A stretch of DNA of 64,000 nucleotides from Serpula lacrymans var. lacrymans S7.9 (Eukaryota; Basidiomycota; Agaricomycetes; Boletales; Serpulaceae): assembly GCF_000218685.1 (NCBI RefSeq), contig NW_006763291.1, positions 124,001-188,000 on the forward strand, read 5' to 3'. The notes beneath the pieces are model-generated. The model searched no databases. It saw nothing but the letters and a program-made list of their open reading frames with translations, and had not been told where the DNA came from. The translations under genes were made by a program, and so were the position numbers. Positions 34,941 to 45,692 of this stretch are shown here, piece after piece (position 1 is the stretch's first letter; the number at the start of each line of letters is the position of its first letter).

Positions 34941-36101
34941 ATGATTTTTTCTATTGCTCTCGCTTTCATGACTATTGCTTTAATCGATGACGCTGCTCGG
35001 GCTGTGCCCGTAAAGCGAAGTGTTGCTTCTAATTCTTCAAGTACTACTCTTAATGGTGAGACCTTGATCTTTTCGCACCTAATCATTCTGCTCACCGTTC
35101 TTTTGGTCTACAGTGACGCAGATCTTGAATTTTGCTCTGAGGTTGGAACAGCTCGAGAATGTATTTTACACCCAGGGACTCCAAAAATACTCTCAGCAAG
35201 ACTTTTTGGACGCTGGATATCCTGCGTGGGCGCGTGGACGGTGGCTTGAGATTGCTGAGCATGAAGTGGACCACGTTAACACATTTGCCAATATCATTGG
35301 GGACGAGGCTGTGAAGCCTTGCACGTACAACTTGTTCGTTTGGTTCCCGCATTGGCTATAAGGCTGCAACTAATTCTGCTTCTTTTCAATAGTCCGGATA
35401 CAGACGTGGACTCTTTTGTAGCCTTTAGTTATACGGTTGAGACCTTAGGGACGACTGCTTGGTCAAGCGTTCCTCGACTGTTAGGAAACAACGAGGTAAG
35501 TTGACATATCTACTGTATTGGTGAACTCTTTATTAATACCATGCGTCAGGATCTCGTTGCTGCAGCTTCCGTCACCTTAGCGGTCGAAGCAAGTCAATCT
35601 GCATGGATAAATTCTGCTATATATAAAGCTAACCCTTGGAGCATTGCGTTTAGTGTTTGTACCCTTTATCATCTTTTCTCCTTTGTTGAAAACTAACCCA
35701 TAATTTGACAGACACCTCTTGATCTGAATCAAGTGTGGACGCTTGCCTCTCCGGTGATCGTCTCTTGTCCTTCGACGAACATGGACATACCGGTCACACG
35801 CTTCCCCTCGCTCACTTTCCCATCGACTGCACAACCGGGTCAGACGGTCCAGATGTCATTCACGGCGAACAATACGAGCTCCGAGACCCTCTATGTCGCA
35901 TTTATACAAGGTCTTAACGCCACCATCTTGCCTTTTGATCCCAGTACGAAGCAGGTGACTATTCCGGCGCAGCTGCAGGGTGTTGCGTTTGCGGTCATTG
36001 TCAATGATAGCACCAGCGCGGGTGACGATGTTACTGTTGCTGGACCTGCACTTCTGAATTTCGACTTTGACTCGAATGGCCAGGACGAGTTGATGGGATA
36101 A
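34941..36101 (+). CDS. Rds1-like secreted ferritin-fold protein (copy 4)
   Basis: This is the most divergent intact member of the cluster, again with five exons and an apparently open frame. It has a signal peptide (MIFSIALAFMTIALIDDAA), PVKRS dibasic site, FALRLEQLENVFYTQG, EIAEHEVDHVNTFANIIG, FSYTVETLGTTAWS and VTLAVEASQSAWINSA, so the ferritin-like acidic and His positions are kept. The beta-rich end is SCPSTNMDIPVTRFPSLTF and the C-terminus FDFDSNGQDELMG (stop at 36099-36101). I chose the ATG at 34941 over an upstream non-ATG extension. The EVDH replaces EATH, and RWLEI replaces RWEEI, so this copy may have a slightly different metal site. Confidence 0.84.
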
Positions 36102-36408
36102 TCTGACGTTGCTTCCGTTTTTACGAAGAATCATGATTTATTTTCATCCACGTACGAATGTTAATACTCAGAATCTTATTTCATTTCGTATTCATGATAG
36201 TGTAGGCTAATTGTTGTCCATTTTGCACAGGACTGTCGGGCTCGAAGTCACTAATTGAAACATACTGTACTGTCAAACAGCGTAACATTGATCGGCATGA
36301 GATGCTTATTTTTATTTCTTACAATCCTTCAGACTACTGACAGACTCTTTCCCTTTCGTACATCATTTGGCTTCACCCCCAATACACTTCAGTATGAGTG
36401 TCATTCTT
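36102..36408. other. Convergent 3' region
   Basis: This stretch of about 300 bp lies between the Rds1 copy 4 stop and the aldolase stop. Nothing recognised. Confidence 0.5.
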
Positions 36409-37464
36409 CTAGTATCTGAACCCCGACTGCGACTGCCCACCAACCGCATCAGATAAATTGTTTGCCAAGGACTCAGCCATAGCACCAGAATCAGACGTGA
36501 CGTTGATCTAAATCGAGGCAATTAGTTGATCATCACACTTCACGAACATTGAATAGTTACCATATCAAAGCCTTCTTGGGCCCGCTTGTGAGACTGTAAC
36601 CCAGATGTGCAGTAAATAGCACTAAGTTAGGGGGCGAGGGAATGAGGGAAAAGATATTTAATGATCACGTGGATGACATACCATTTCTTTCCCTTGGAGT
36701 GAGCTGCTTTGAGGATGCCTTGGATAACTTTTTCGACTTCTGGGTGAGGGTCGGGAGATGGGGGTGGGTATCCGAGACAGAGAGACAGATCATATGGCCC
36801 AATAAAGAGTACATCTGTTGCCGAAATAAGTAGGGCGGCAACTCATAACAGCAGTGCAAAGACCTACCAATTCCATCCACAGCAGCAATCTCGTGTACAT
36901 TATCTACACCTTCCTTCGTTTCGATCTGTATCATGATGATGAGATTCTCGTTGGCGGATTTGAGATATTCCGCAGCTGTGATGCCCCAATGTCCGTGAGT
37001 AAAGGGACTGCCGAATCCACGTCTTCCACCGGGCGGGAAACGACTGTCAGAAACCACCTCTTTAGCTTTTTCACCTGTTGATACCTACCAAAATATCAAA
37101 AATGGTGAAAATTTGCATACGTCGACACTAGAATAACTGGTTATACCATTGGGACTAGCACCCCCCTGGCTCCAGCATCCAAGGCATATTTAATTTGCCA
37201 CGAAGTACTCTGACTGAAACCTGTTGCTGGAATTCTGACGAGAGGACTAGGCGCATTGGCGCCTAAACCCGTAATCGCCTGGATGGACTCAGCCGCACCA
37301 GGCTGAAGCGATGTCAAGCCGTGCTCGCAATCAATGATCACCCACGAAAGATGTGGGCTTGCTTGGGCGACAGTCCGGGCATTGATTGCTCCTGGAAGAG
37401 TTATCCAGGCGCCAAAAGCAGGTTTAGTGGCCTTGAAAGCTTGCAGCAAAGCGTGGGTTGTCAT
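36409..37464 (-). CDS. HpcH/HpaI-family aldolase
   Basis: Five exons (37464-37147, 37084-36868, 36814-36682, 36621-36561, 36507-36409) give 275 residues. It is a TIM-barrel, metal-dependent aldolase of the HpcH/HpaI (2-dehydro-3-deoxyglucarate or 4-hydroxy-2-oxo acid) type. Visible motifs: KPAFGAWITLPGAI, WVIIDCEHG (acid-His pair), PLVRIPATG (catalytic Arg), YALDAGARGVLVPMV, IIMIQIETKEGVDNV (metal Glu) and VLFIGPYDLSLCLGYP (metal Asp). It would cleave or form a pyruvate aldol product in the cytosol; the natural aldehyde partner is unknown. Its 3' end is convergent with Rds1 copy 4. Confidence 0.87.
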
Positions 37465-37977
37465 AGTCGATGTTGACCAATTTCTCTGGGAAAACGTCCT
37501 TTTATGAAGGACAGGCGTTCTTCTGTGAGCTTCATAATAGTAACTCGAAAGTCATGAGATGGCCACTCTCGAACAAGCGGGCCGATTTCGAAGATTTGAA
37601 CCCGGGAATAGGGTTAGGTTTTGTTATCTCAGGTTCTTCAATTGAGTGTTCGATGGTAAGATGATCACGATGCTCTATGGATGTGATATATCATCAGAAC
37701 GTCGAGAACAAGTGCTCATCGTGATGCACTGCCAACTGGTGCTTCTACACAGAACACACTGGCAACCGCAATGATTCTGCGTTTGTGGGAGGACTTTGCA
37801 CGTCAATCTCGTGCTACTAACGGATATTTTCTTTCCTAGTGGATATTGAAACTTCTTGCACCGGAACTCATTACAATCAAGCTCGCACAACCCACAGCCT
37901 TTACGATCACTTCAATCACTAACTCTATAAGCGTGTCAACTCAGGTCAAAAGTAATCTTGAATACCTCTCTAGCTAA
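37465..37977. other. Divergent intergenic region
   Basis: This region lies between the aldolase start and the first 7TM paralogue. No gene was recognised. Confidence 0.5.
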
Positions 37978-39363
37978 ATGGCACTAGGTGCAATCCCAGT
38001 CACCACAGCTCAGATTGTTGCACTCTTCGTAGAGTGTATACTCTATGGCATTTATCTCGTTACTCTGGCTCAGTGTCTTCAAGGGCTATTATGGTCTGAA
38101 CCAGACCATGCGATCAAAAACGAGATAAATTGGCCTTTGCTTGCGCTTACAGTCCTACTTTGTATTCTTGCTACTGCTGACGTTGCCTTTGGCCTAAGGC
38201 ACAACCTTGTGGCTTTTGTCTATTATACGGACCAGGTGGAGCATCTCAAGAGTTCGAAGATATTTCGTACTGGGTCAACATCATGAAGGTATAGTCTGTC
38301 TACACTGTGACGGAATAATGTTCATGAGCGGCATGTACAGACTGTAGATTATGCCATGCAAACTTTGATCGGTGGCGCGATAATGGTGAGTATGTCTCGT
38401 CCGTATAAACTGATTCAGAACTTACATTCCTTCTCCCTATTTTCGAAAGATATACCGCTGCTATATTGTATACAATAAAAACTGGAAGATCGTTGTTCCA
38501 TCTTTTGTATTCTGGCTCGGCAGTTTATCCACTGGAATCGTAGTAATTGTAAGTACATATCTTCATGTTCCTTAATACTTACTTACCCCCAATACTCCTG
38601 CAGATTACTTTCTCAAAGTTGGACACCAGTGCTCTCCCGAAGATTAGCCAGACGAAGCCATCTGTGGATATTTTTCTCAGTACCACACTTGCCATAAATA
38701 TTGTAACTACTGGTAAGTTGAACCGTTGAAATTGGCTCGTATTGTATTTATTGCTGATAGAACCTTTTTCAGTGCTGATAGCATATCGCACATGGTCAGT
38801 CGACAATGAAAGGACAGAAACAAGCGACCTTCCTACTCATCGAGTTTCAAGCCTGAGACAAGTCGTCATTATATTTGTCGAATCCGCCGCTTTATACACC
38901 ATCTCTGCCTTCGTCTTTGTATCCACCTACGCAGCCAACAAAAACTCCCAGTATGTGATTTCGTGTGGGGTAAATTTTATATCATTATTGTCCCTAGCAT
39001 CCTAATCACTGATCCATAACACTTGGGTTCGTGCAGATAGTACCAATCATCGGAATCTCATTCAATCTTATTATTGTTCGTGTCAGCGCATGTCAATCAT
39101 TCGAAGGGACAATCCATGGTAGTAATTCTCTAACAAGCGTGCATCCTGGAAGGAGACGTCCTTTCACGAACTTGGCTTTCATGAACATGAAAAGCTTCGG
39201 TACTAACACTCAAACCCAAGACCGGATTTATTCCCCAAAAGGACCCCCTCTTGAGGTTAATGTGTTGCGGGAAGTTGATTATACCAGAGATCATGATATG
39301 GGGCATGTTAATGACCATCCAAATCATGTTAATTCAAAACGTGGTGGTGGGGATGTTACTTGA
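37978..39363 (+). pseudogene. Seven-helix membrane protein paralogue A, one-base frameshift
   Basis: The six-exon layout of the family is kept: MALGAIPVTTAQIVALFVEC, the DVAFGLRHNLVAFVYY end of exon 1, TVDYAMQTLIGGAIM, IYRCYIVYNKNWKIVVPSF, ITFSKLDTSALPKISQ, LIAYRTWSVDNERTE with FVESAALYTISAFVFV, and IVPIIGISFNLIIVRVSA, ending TGA at about 39363. Near 38226-38231 one base is missing against the paralogues (GAC where GGAC is expected), so the rest of exon 1 reads in the wrong frame until its end. All later exons remain open, so this is either a very recent pseudogene or a sequencing error. The C-terminal tail differs from the other copies. Function unknown. Confidence 0.8.
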
Positions 39364-40011
39364 TGTACGACACCGATGAAACAGTTGGAGAAGCGCCTGA
39401 AGTTTTAATTATTAGACAGACTCCATTTTCCGCTTATAATATTTATGGACTTGGAAAGCTTGGATGATTATAAGCAGTGCACAGTATTTGTCTTTGCTAG
39501 AGTTTTTAACCTTCAAACTTGAACTCACCGGTTATTTGTACGAACTGCGACCTATGTCGGACGTTGTTTTGGACTATCGCTGGACGTCCAGCAGCCACAT
39601 TAATTTTGTGCAAAAGTGAAAACGATAAATATACAGAAGCTTTCGATGCTTGTGGGTGACTATAATGGGCTGAGGATATTTTGCGCTTGAACTCTCTTCC
39701 GTAATTGAAAAACATCCAGAATCACCACCGGGTCGATAACCTTGTCAGAATTGGTTGCCACTTGTCGTGCATCACTTCTTCGCTACGAAACTTCCCTCGG
39801 ACATAACAGCTTTCAAATTGAAGGAAAGATAATGGGTCAATACGGAGGAGAATATGCAGGATTCGCCAGGAGAAAGCCTTGGCATGAGCTATCCAGGCCC
39901 CCGCAGTCGATGCAGGAACCACCAACTGTCATTGTTTTGACTTATAACGAGCTCAGAATGAAGCAACCGTCGAGGATAGCAAAATAATCGCTTGAATAGA
40001 ATTCTAGCTGA
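39364..40011. other. Convergent 3' region
   Basis: No gene seen; a plus frame at 39742-39987 lacks an ATG at its start and any domain. Confidence 0.45.
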
Positions 40012-41101
40012 CTACGAGCTCGGCACAGTAGGTGTAGGCTCTACATGTCTGACACGAAGAAGTCGTTGCCCCTGTTTCCTCCACTTTCGTAGCCAAAGGA
40101 AGTCTTTACCGTTACTTCTCAGCGCCTTTTCAATTTTCGCCGAGGTCCACCATAGCCACATCTTTGGCTTCTCCGGATACTGGGCGCGAACCTGAGTTTT
40201 TTGAGGCAAAGCTATGGGGGGTGTCTGGGAAATGAGACTCCTAAACTGTGGAATCAGTGCCGTCGCTACGGTGCGAGAATGCTTGGTATTATGTTTGAGA
40301 CAAGCAGAGGTGAGCATGGAGCACGCGACCGGATCGGAAGATACGGGAGGGTGATTATAGACGCCAAATAACGCAGCTGCAGTCATAGTGTCTTCCAAGG
40401 GATGGTTGACATGAAGGGAATGTAAGAGATGACGGGCAGCAAACAACGACGTGAGGCCAAATCCATATTTAGAGTGATCTCCGAATATTTTCAGGGCGAG
40501 AGGTGGGCATTTGAGTTCCTCGCAACGTCCTAACAGAAAATTGTTCAGAAAGCGCTACATATGAAAGCGGGACAATGACTGACGAACGAAGGCCTCAGCA
40601 TGCAACGAATCGAACTCTTTTCCGGAATCCCTCCAGCAGGGGAATAGTTGGGATACCTGTTCGAGTTGCTCCGACGTCGTTGCCAGCTGGAATAAGCGCA
40701 GCCAAGCCGATTGTCTAACTTGACCCGCTTTGACAGCACGTTTCTTCCCCGTTCTTTCGGTCACGAATTGAACAAGCTCATTGAACTCCGTCAGCCTGTC
40801 CTTAGCGGCACGTTGCCTGGACGCGGTTGACTGAGAAGATGTCGTGCTTTTACTAGCATTGGGAGTGGGGGTCTCTTCAAATGCGGATGGAAAAAGCTCA
40901 TCGTCTTCAAAAGCTGAGGGCTTCTGCTTTGCTACATAAGAACGTTATATTATGAATTTCGGCTAATACTGAGAACGAGATACTTGACATACCAACAGAT
41001 GTGATGTGCAAACTACGTCTACAGAGAGAGCGTTGTGAATGCTCTAGCAAATAAAACCTGGCGGAACCCCGGGCTACCTTTGGAATAAAGGAAGCCATCA
41101 T
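40012..41101 (-). CDS. Predicted mitochondrial protein, family not recognised
   Basis: The start is one of two tandem ATGs at 41101/41098. The N-terminus (ASFIPKVARGSARFYLLEHS, then QRSLCRRSLHI) is rich in Arg/Ser with few acidic residues, a mitochondrial presequence pattern. Intron 1 ends near 40935 before KQKPSAFEDDELFPS. Intron 2 (about 40530-40585) joins EAFV to RRCEELKCPPLALKIFG. The middle (LVQFVTERTGKKRAVKAGQ, QLATTSEQLEQVSQLFPCW) and end (MTAAALFGVYNHPPVSSDP, FLWLRKWRKQGQRLLRVR) are helical and basic, like mitochondrial RNA- or ribosome-linked proteins; I do not recognise the family. The stop is at 40012-40014. Confidence 0.7.
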
Positions 41102-41956
41102 ACTAAAAGCCTTGGTCTACGAAAGTAAAAAGGACCTGTAGAAATATTCGAGGCTACGGCCAAACAAACCAAAATACGGAGTACATTCAAGTTACATGTG
41201 AGTTAGGGTTATATAACGTCACGCTCTGCTTCCTTTTACAAGTGGGAGGTCCTTGTTTGAAGTCCTTGTTTGAACTTGCATGGTATACGACAAGAACACT
41301 CGGCATTCGAATCGTCTCAGAAAAACGAGCCTGGATATCATTCACTGATCCTGCTACAAAGTTTTGCGATCACAACTGGAATTTGCATATCATCAAAATC
41401 ATCCTTGTAACGATATCGATATCAACCATGCCTTACAGTATTTGTTTCGTCAAGACTTGTATAAGGTTTACTGGTGATGCATGTTTTCATACTGATTAGA
41501 AAGTAAGTATCCATATCTAAGTGTTTTTTCTCATGCACAGTTACTGCGATCACGACTATGATGGCTGTATTTTTGCGTGTAGGAATACTTTTTCGCGCCA
41601 GTGTGGATCAGGTTAGTACGTATTCTATTCACTTAAACCACTATTGTTCTTCGCTACTCGCAGATCTGTATGCTTCATCTAGCTTTCCATATATCCAGGC
41701 TGTACATGATGTAAGATCATGACGGAGAACTGATGTCTATGAATATAGGCGAGGAATAAGGGGAATTGGAAATATCAAGACATCGTGACAACATGTTGAT
41801 GGATAACAAAGAAAGATCTTTACAGCCCCAACAAACCAGTGTTTTCTATTACATATGCCACGGGAGGCTGGAACTGCATTAGATCCCGGGCTTATAGATG
41901 GAGCGGTATTTAAGTAAGTCTTTTATCCACTCTCAGTCCCCTCGATTCTCCCTAAA
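41102..41956. other. Intergenic stretch
   Basis: Divergent promoter region. Short plus frames at 41242-41499 have no domain, and no further feature was seen. Confidence 0.5.
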
Positions 41957-43175
41957 ATGGCGTCAAATGATTCTCCATTTACTACTTTACTGGTGGTTTC
42001 ACTCTTCACAGAGTGCATATTCTATGGCATTTACCTCGTCACTCTGGTTCAGTGTCTTTTTGCTCTCTTGTGGTCTGATTCAAAGCAGGCAATGGAGCCA
42101 AAAATCAGATGGCGTCTACTCGTGGTGGCAATTCTGCTGTTTATTATTGCTACTCTTGACATTGCCTGTAGCCTCCGGTTCAATATTGTAGCTATCGTCT
42201 ACTACACTGGTCCTGGTGGACCCGCTGCACTCGAAGGCGACTGGCTTAATATAATGAAGGCATGTGCAAACCGCTTTGATTGCACAGGAAGCTACATTTA
42301 TCAATTGACGATGGGCAGTCGGTAAACTATGTAATGCAAACATGGATAGGCGGCGCACTGCTGGTACGCAATGCTTGCACGGAAGTACGCACACATCTGG
42401 AGTTGAATATACCATTTGTTGTGACAGATTTATCGCTGCTATCTTGTATACGAGAAAAACTGGAGGATAATCATTCCTGCATCTGTATTGTGGTTAGCTA
42501 GCTGTGCGTGTGGCATCGCAGCCGGAGTGAGCATAAATGACGATTCCAATATTCCCTGTTGCTCATTCCAGTACATCTAGATTGGAATATTCAATAGCCC
42601 CACCCTTCTTTATGGGCGTCAAATCCAGCCATACGTCACTTCTGTACTTAGTCTAACCGTGGGCATGAATATCATCACTGCCTGTAAGGCTCTTTTTTCT
42701 TTCAAGTTCCTAGTTTTCCTTACCAGAGCAACGTTATTAGCTTTAATAGCGTACCGTATGTGGACTATCGACAAACAGGTAGCAAAAAGAATCCACATTA
42801 GCCCCACATCCCTCCGACTCTTACGCCATAGACAGATTCTTCAAATAGTCGTCGAATCTGCTGCTTTTTACACACTCACCGTCGTTGTCTTTATATGTAT
42901 ATATTCGTCTCAGAGCAATGCTTATGTCGTGGCAGGAGATAGTGTAAAGCTCTTTCGCTTATCCTGCACACTCGTGGCTCATTACTTTGTTATTACAGCT
43001 CGTTCAAATTGTTGGTATTTGCATCAACCTCATCATTATCCGAATCTGCTCAGAACGGTCATTCGATATTATTTTACGAGGCAGCAGCACGCGTCCAGGT
43101 ATAAATTTGAAATTGCTACGGAGTACCGCGAATAAACCTGTGGACATCGAAAGTCACGCTGTTGTTAGGTTATAA
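41957..43175 (+). CDS. Seven-helix membrane protein paralogue B
   Basis: Exons can be followed throughout: MASNDSPFTTLLVVSLFTEC, the TLDIACSLRFNIVAIVYYTG segment, LNIMK, then SVNYVMQTWIGGALL, IYRCYLVYEKNWRIIIPAS, a fourth exon beginning after a TAG acceptor near 42580 (FNSPTLLYGRQIQPYVTS), LLALIAYRMWTIDKQ, QIVVESAAFYTLTVVVFICI and LVQIVGICINLIIIRICSE, stop at 43173-43175. The first intron begins GC instead of GT (AAG|GCATGT). Seven hydrophobic helices are seen. Compared with the other copies this one is divergent, has a changed fourth exon and a shorter tail; it is probably functional. Family unassigned; the topology suggests a receptor-like membrane protein. Confidence 0.68.
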
Positions 43176-43698
43176 TCTGGGTATGTGCGTTGAGCTAACT
43201 GATTCTTTGCTACCTTTGTACAACGTTTTCCAACTATCCCTAGACATTCTTCTATGCACTTACAATCAATATACACATTTGAACGTCGCATTCTTCCGCC
43301 AGGCTTCGGGTGCCATATGTTGAGAGATAGAAGTGTGGCAGCGGGATATCACGCCAAGTTTCCCTGTCGTTCTCACCGATGCCCCAACTGCTTCCTTTGG
43401 CTGAAAAACGGAACGATAGTCGCAATTATAACGCGTTTCTCAGGTGATCGAGCGCAATCTCAGCTATTCCAATGATGAGACAGAATTCGCGAGAGCGGCA
43501 TAATAGTATTATGCACGCATGGCAACAACTCGCATCAGTCGGAAAACACCGTCGCAAGTCCTTTCCCCAAAGTCCTGAAATCCATTTCCGTCAATGAAAT
43601 ATAAATCAAGAAGGGCCCGAATAAAACTTTAGCCTGGCAGCTTCAGGCAAAATGGAATGACGTACCGAACAGCGGTGGGCAAACTGAGAGTACAAGGT
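43176..43698. other. Intergenic stretch
   Basis: No gene recognised. It ends where similarity to the inverted duplicate begins (about 43699). Confidence 0.45.
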
Positions 43699-45278
43699 TT
43701 TTTTTTTCAGCCTTGCTGTGAACAGACGCCCAGCGCGACCAGCATAATGATACAAGAAAGTTCATCTCGGTACGTAGACCGAAAACCAATAGATATAGAT
43801 AATACCATGACTAAGATATCTCGATTGAAATGTTATCGCCCGTGATGATCCTGGTCTCCTATCAAAATCAAGTGCCATCCCAATGTCCCGGCTTCATACA
43901 AACGTCAGTTGATGCATTACCTGCATGAACGCTGTCATCGTCCATAGCATAATCAACATCGTGAGAGACATTGATTTGAAGACTAGGTAAATTTGAGCTC
44001 GCATTCGATTTGTCCGCAACAATGCCTTCAGAGCTTCGGAATGTAGAGAGCGGGAAGCTGTTCTGCATTGTTCTCCGTTTGTTGATTTCTATGGTCGGAA
44101 GCGTGGGAGCAACGGCTGTCATGTTCTCAAACGATCTACCTGAAGTGATGCGAATGATGATAAGGTTAAAAGATATGCCAATGATTTGAACAACCTGAAA
44201 AACAAGTCAGCATTGGAAGAATAGATGAAGCATAGCAGAAAATTGATCTACATTATCTGAGGTTCCATAGTTGGCATTGTTGCTAGCCGCATAGGTGCAT
44301 ACGAAAACGAGAACGGAGACGGTATATAAAGCGGCAGACTCGACGAGAATGCGGACGACGTGCTTCAGACGTGAACCTCGACGGGAGCTGGTGCTGACCG
44401 TCATGCGTGCTGTCTGTCTATCAACAGACCATATACGATATACTATCAATGCTAAAATCCAGAGGAGCGAGGAATGAGAGACAATATGTGCAAAGCTAGA
44501 AAAATGACTCACATGTAGTTATGATATTCATACCTAGGGTTGTGCCGAGTACAGAATCTACGAATGGCTCGGCCTGGCTTACATTCAGGAGGGCGCTAGT
44601 GTCGAGCGTTGCGAAAGTGATCTGGAGGATGAGATGAGCTGTAATAACGAGTAAAAGGGGCGTACCCACAATTACTACAATGCCACATGACAAGCTGGAA
44701 AGCCATATTATAAACGAGGGAATAATAATTTTCCAGTTTCTTTCATATACAAGGTAGCAGCGATACATCTACCATGGAGCATATTTATTGAACTAGTATC
44801 GATGCGTGCAGCCCTACTTACCAGCATGGCATCACCAATTAACGTTTGGATTACATAATCCACGGTCTGCTCATCAGGTCTCGATCAGAATTGTGGTTGC
44901 GAAAAAAAATACGTAAATATACCTTCATGACATTTACCCAGTAAGAGATGTCTTCAAACTCTGCAGTAGCTCCACCCTGGCCAGTGTAGTAGACGAAGGC
45001 TACGAGATTATGGCGAAGACCAAAGGCGACATCAAGAGTAGCAAAAGTACAGAGTAAGATGGCGACTACGAGCATAGGCCAATTAATCTTATTCCTCGAC
45101 TTGAAGGCATGGTTTGAGTCGGACCACAAGAGAGCGCGCAGACATTGTACGAGGGTGACGAGATAAATGCCATACAATATACATTCCATGAAGAGGCCCA
45201 CGATCTGAGCTGTGGTGATTGGGAAATTGTCCGCCATGTTCAGTTGCGAGACAGGCAGATTCGTGATACTGAGCGAGA
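43699..45278. repeat. Left unit of an inverted duplication flanking the P450
   Basis: This unit contains paralogue C and its flanks. Its reverse complement matches 49040-50606 including the 3' flank (the CAGCATAATGATACAAG segment near 43740 mirrors one near 50550) and about 40 bp of 5' flank. It is a segmental inverted duplication, not just gene family similarity. Ends are approximate. Confidence 0.85.
43868..45237 (-). CDS. Seven-helix membrane protein paralogue C
   Basis: This is the near-identical inverted copy of paralogue D. The start at 45237 gives MADNFPITTAQIVGLFMEC. Further exons read TLDVAFGLRHNLVAFVYYTG with EFEDISYWVNVMK, an IIPSFIIWLSSLSCGIVVI helix, ATLDTSALLNVSQAEPFVDS, MNIITT, LIVYRIWSVDRQTARMTV and a VESAALYTVSVLVFVCTYAA helix. 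The tail is Ser/Asp-rich (INVSHDVDYAMDDDSV) and ends HWDGT with TGA at 43868-43870. Seven helices are visible, with N-terminus out and a cytosolic tail if oriented like a receptor. Its upstream 456 bp is shared with the divergent P450. The function is unknown. Confidence 0.78.
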
Positions 45279-45692
45279 CCTACAAGCACGGATTTATAGC
45301 TGTTGGCTTCGAATGACAGGTTAATCCGCCATGGGTACCGGTGCTGGTGCATTGATGAGCGCTGAGGCCTGAGGACGGAAGCCTTGATAAGGCCCCATCA
45401 TGATGACACCTCAAATAGATATTCGAATAGTGCACTGATGAGGTATGTTCCCATCCCTTGTCTGCTCGTTGCGGGTGTCGTTATGCTATAATCTTCCCAT
45501 GACTGATAGTAGTACTTGGTCGGGATTTAAAACTCTCCATGTTATGTCCATATATGGTTGTCATATCATCACCGCGGACAAGTGAATGATGCCAGTCATC
45601 CTTCTGGTTAGACATCAGCACATGCACAGAAGCAGCTATATTCTAACGCATTTCATGATCCAGCCACCCTACATGGCTATATATGCGCATAC
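45279..45692. promoter_or_regulatory. Divergent promoter region of 7TM copy C and the P450
   Basis: About 450 bp separate two divergent starts (45237 and 45693). A TATATATG element lies about 20 bp before the P450 ATG. Co-regulation is possible but not shown by the sequence. Confidence 0.4.

Noticed and set aside
37575..37620. tRNA-like GATTTGAACCCGGGAA motif (reverse of a T loop)
   Set aside because: The flanking bases do not pair as a T stem, and no other tRNA arms are found.
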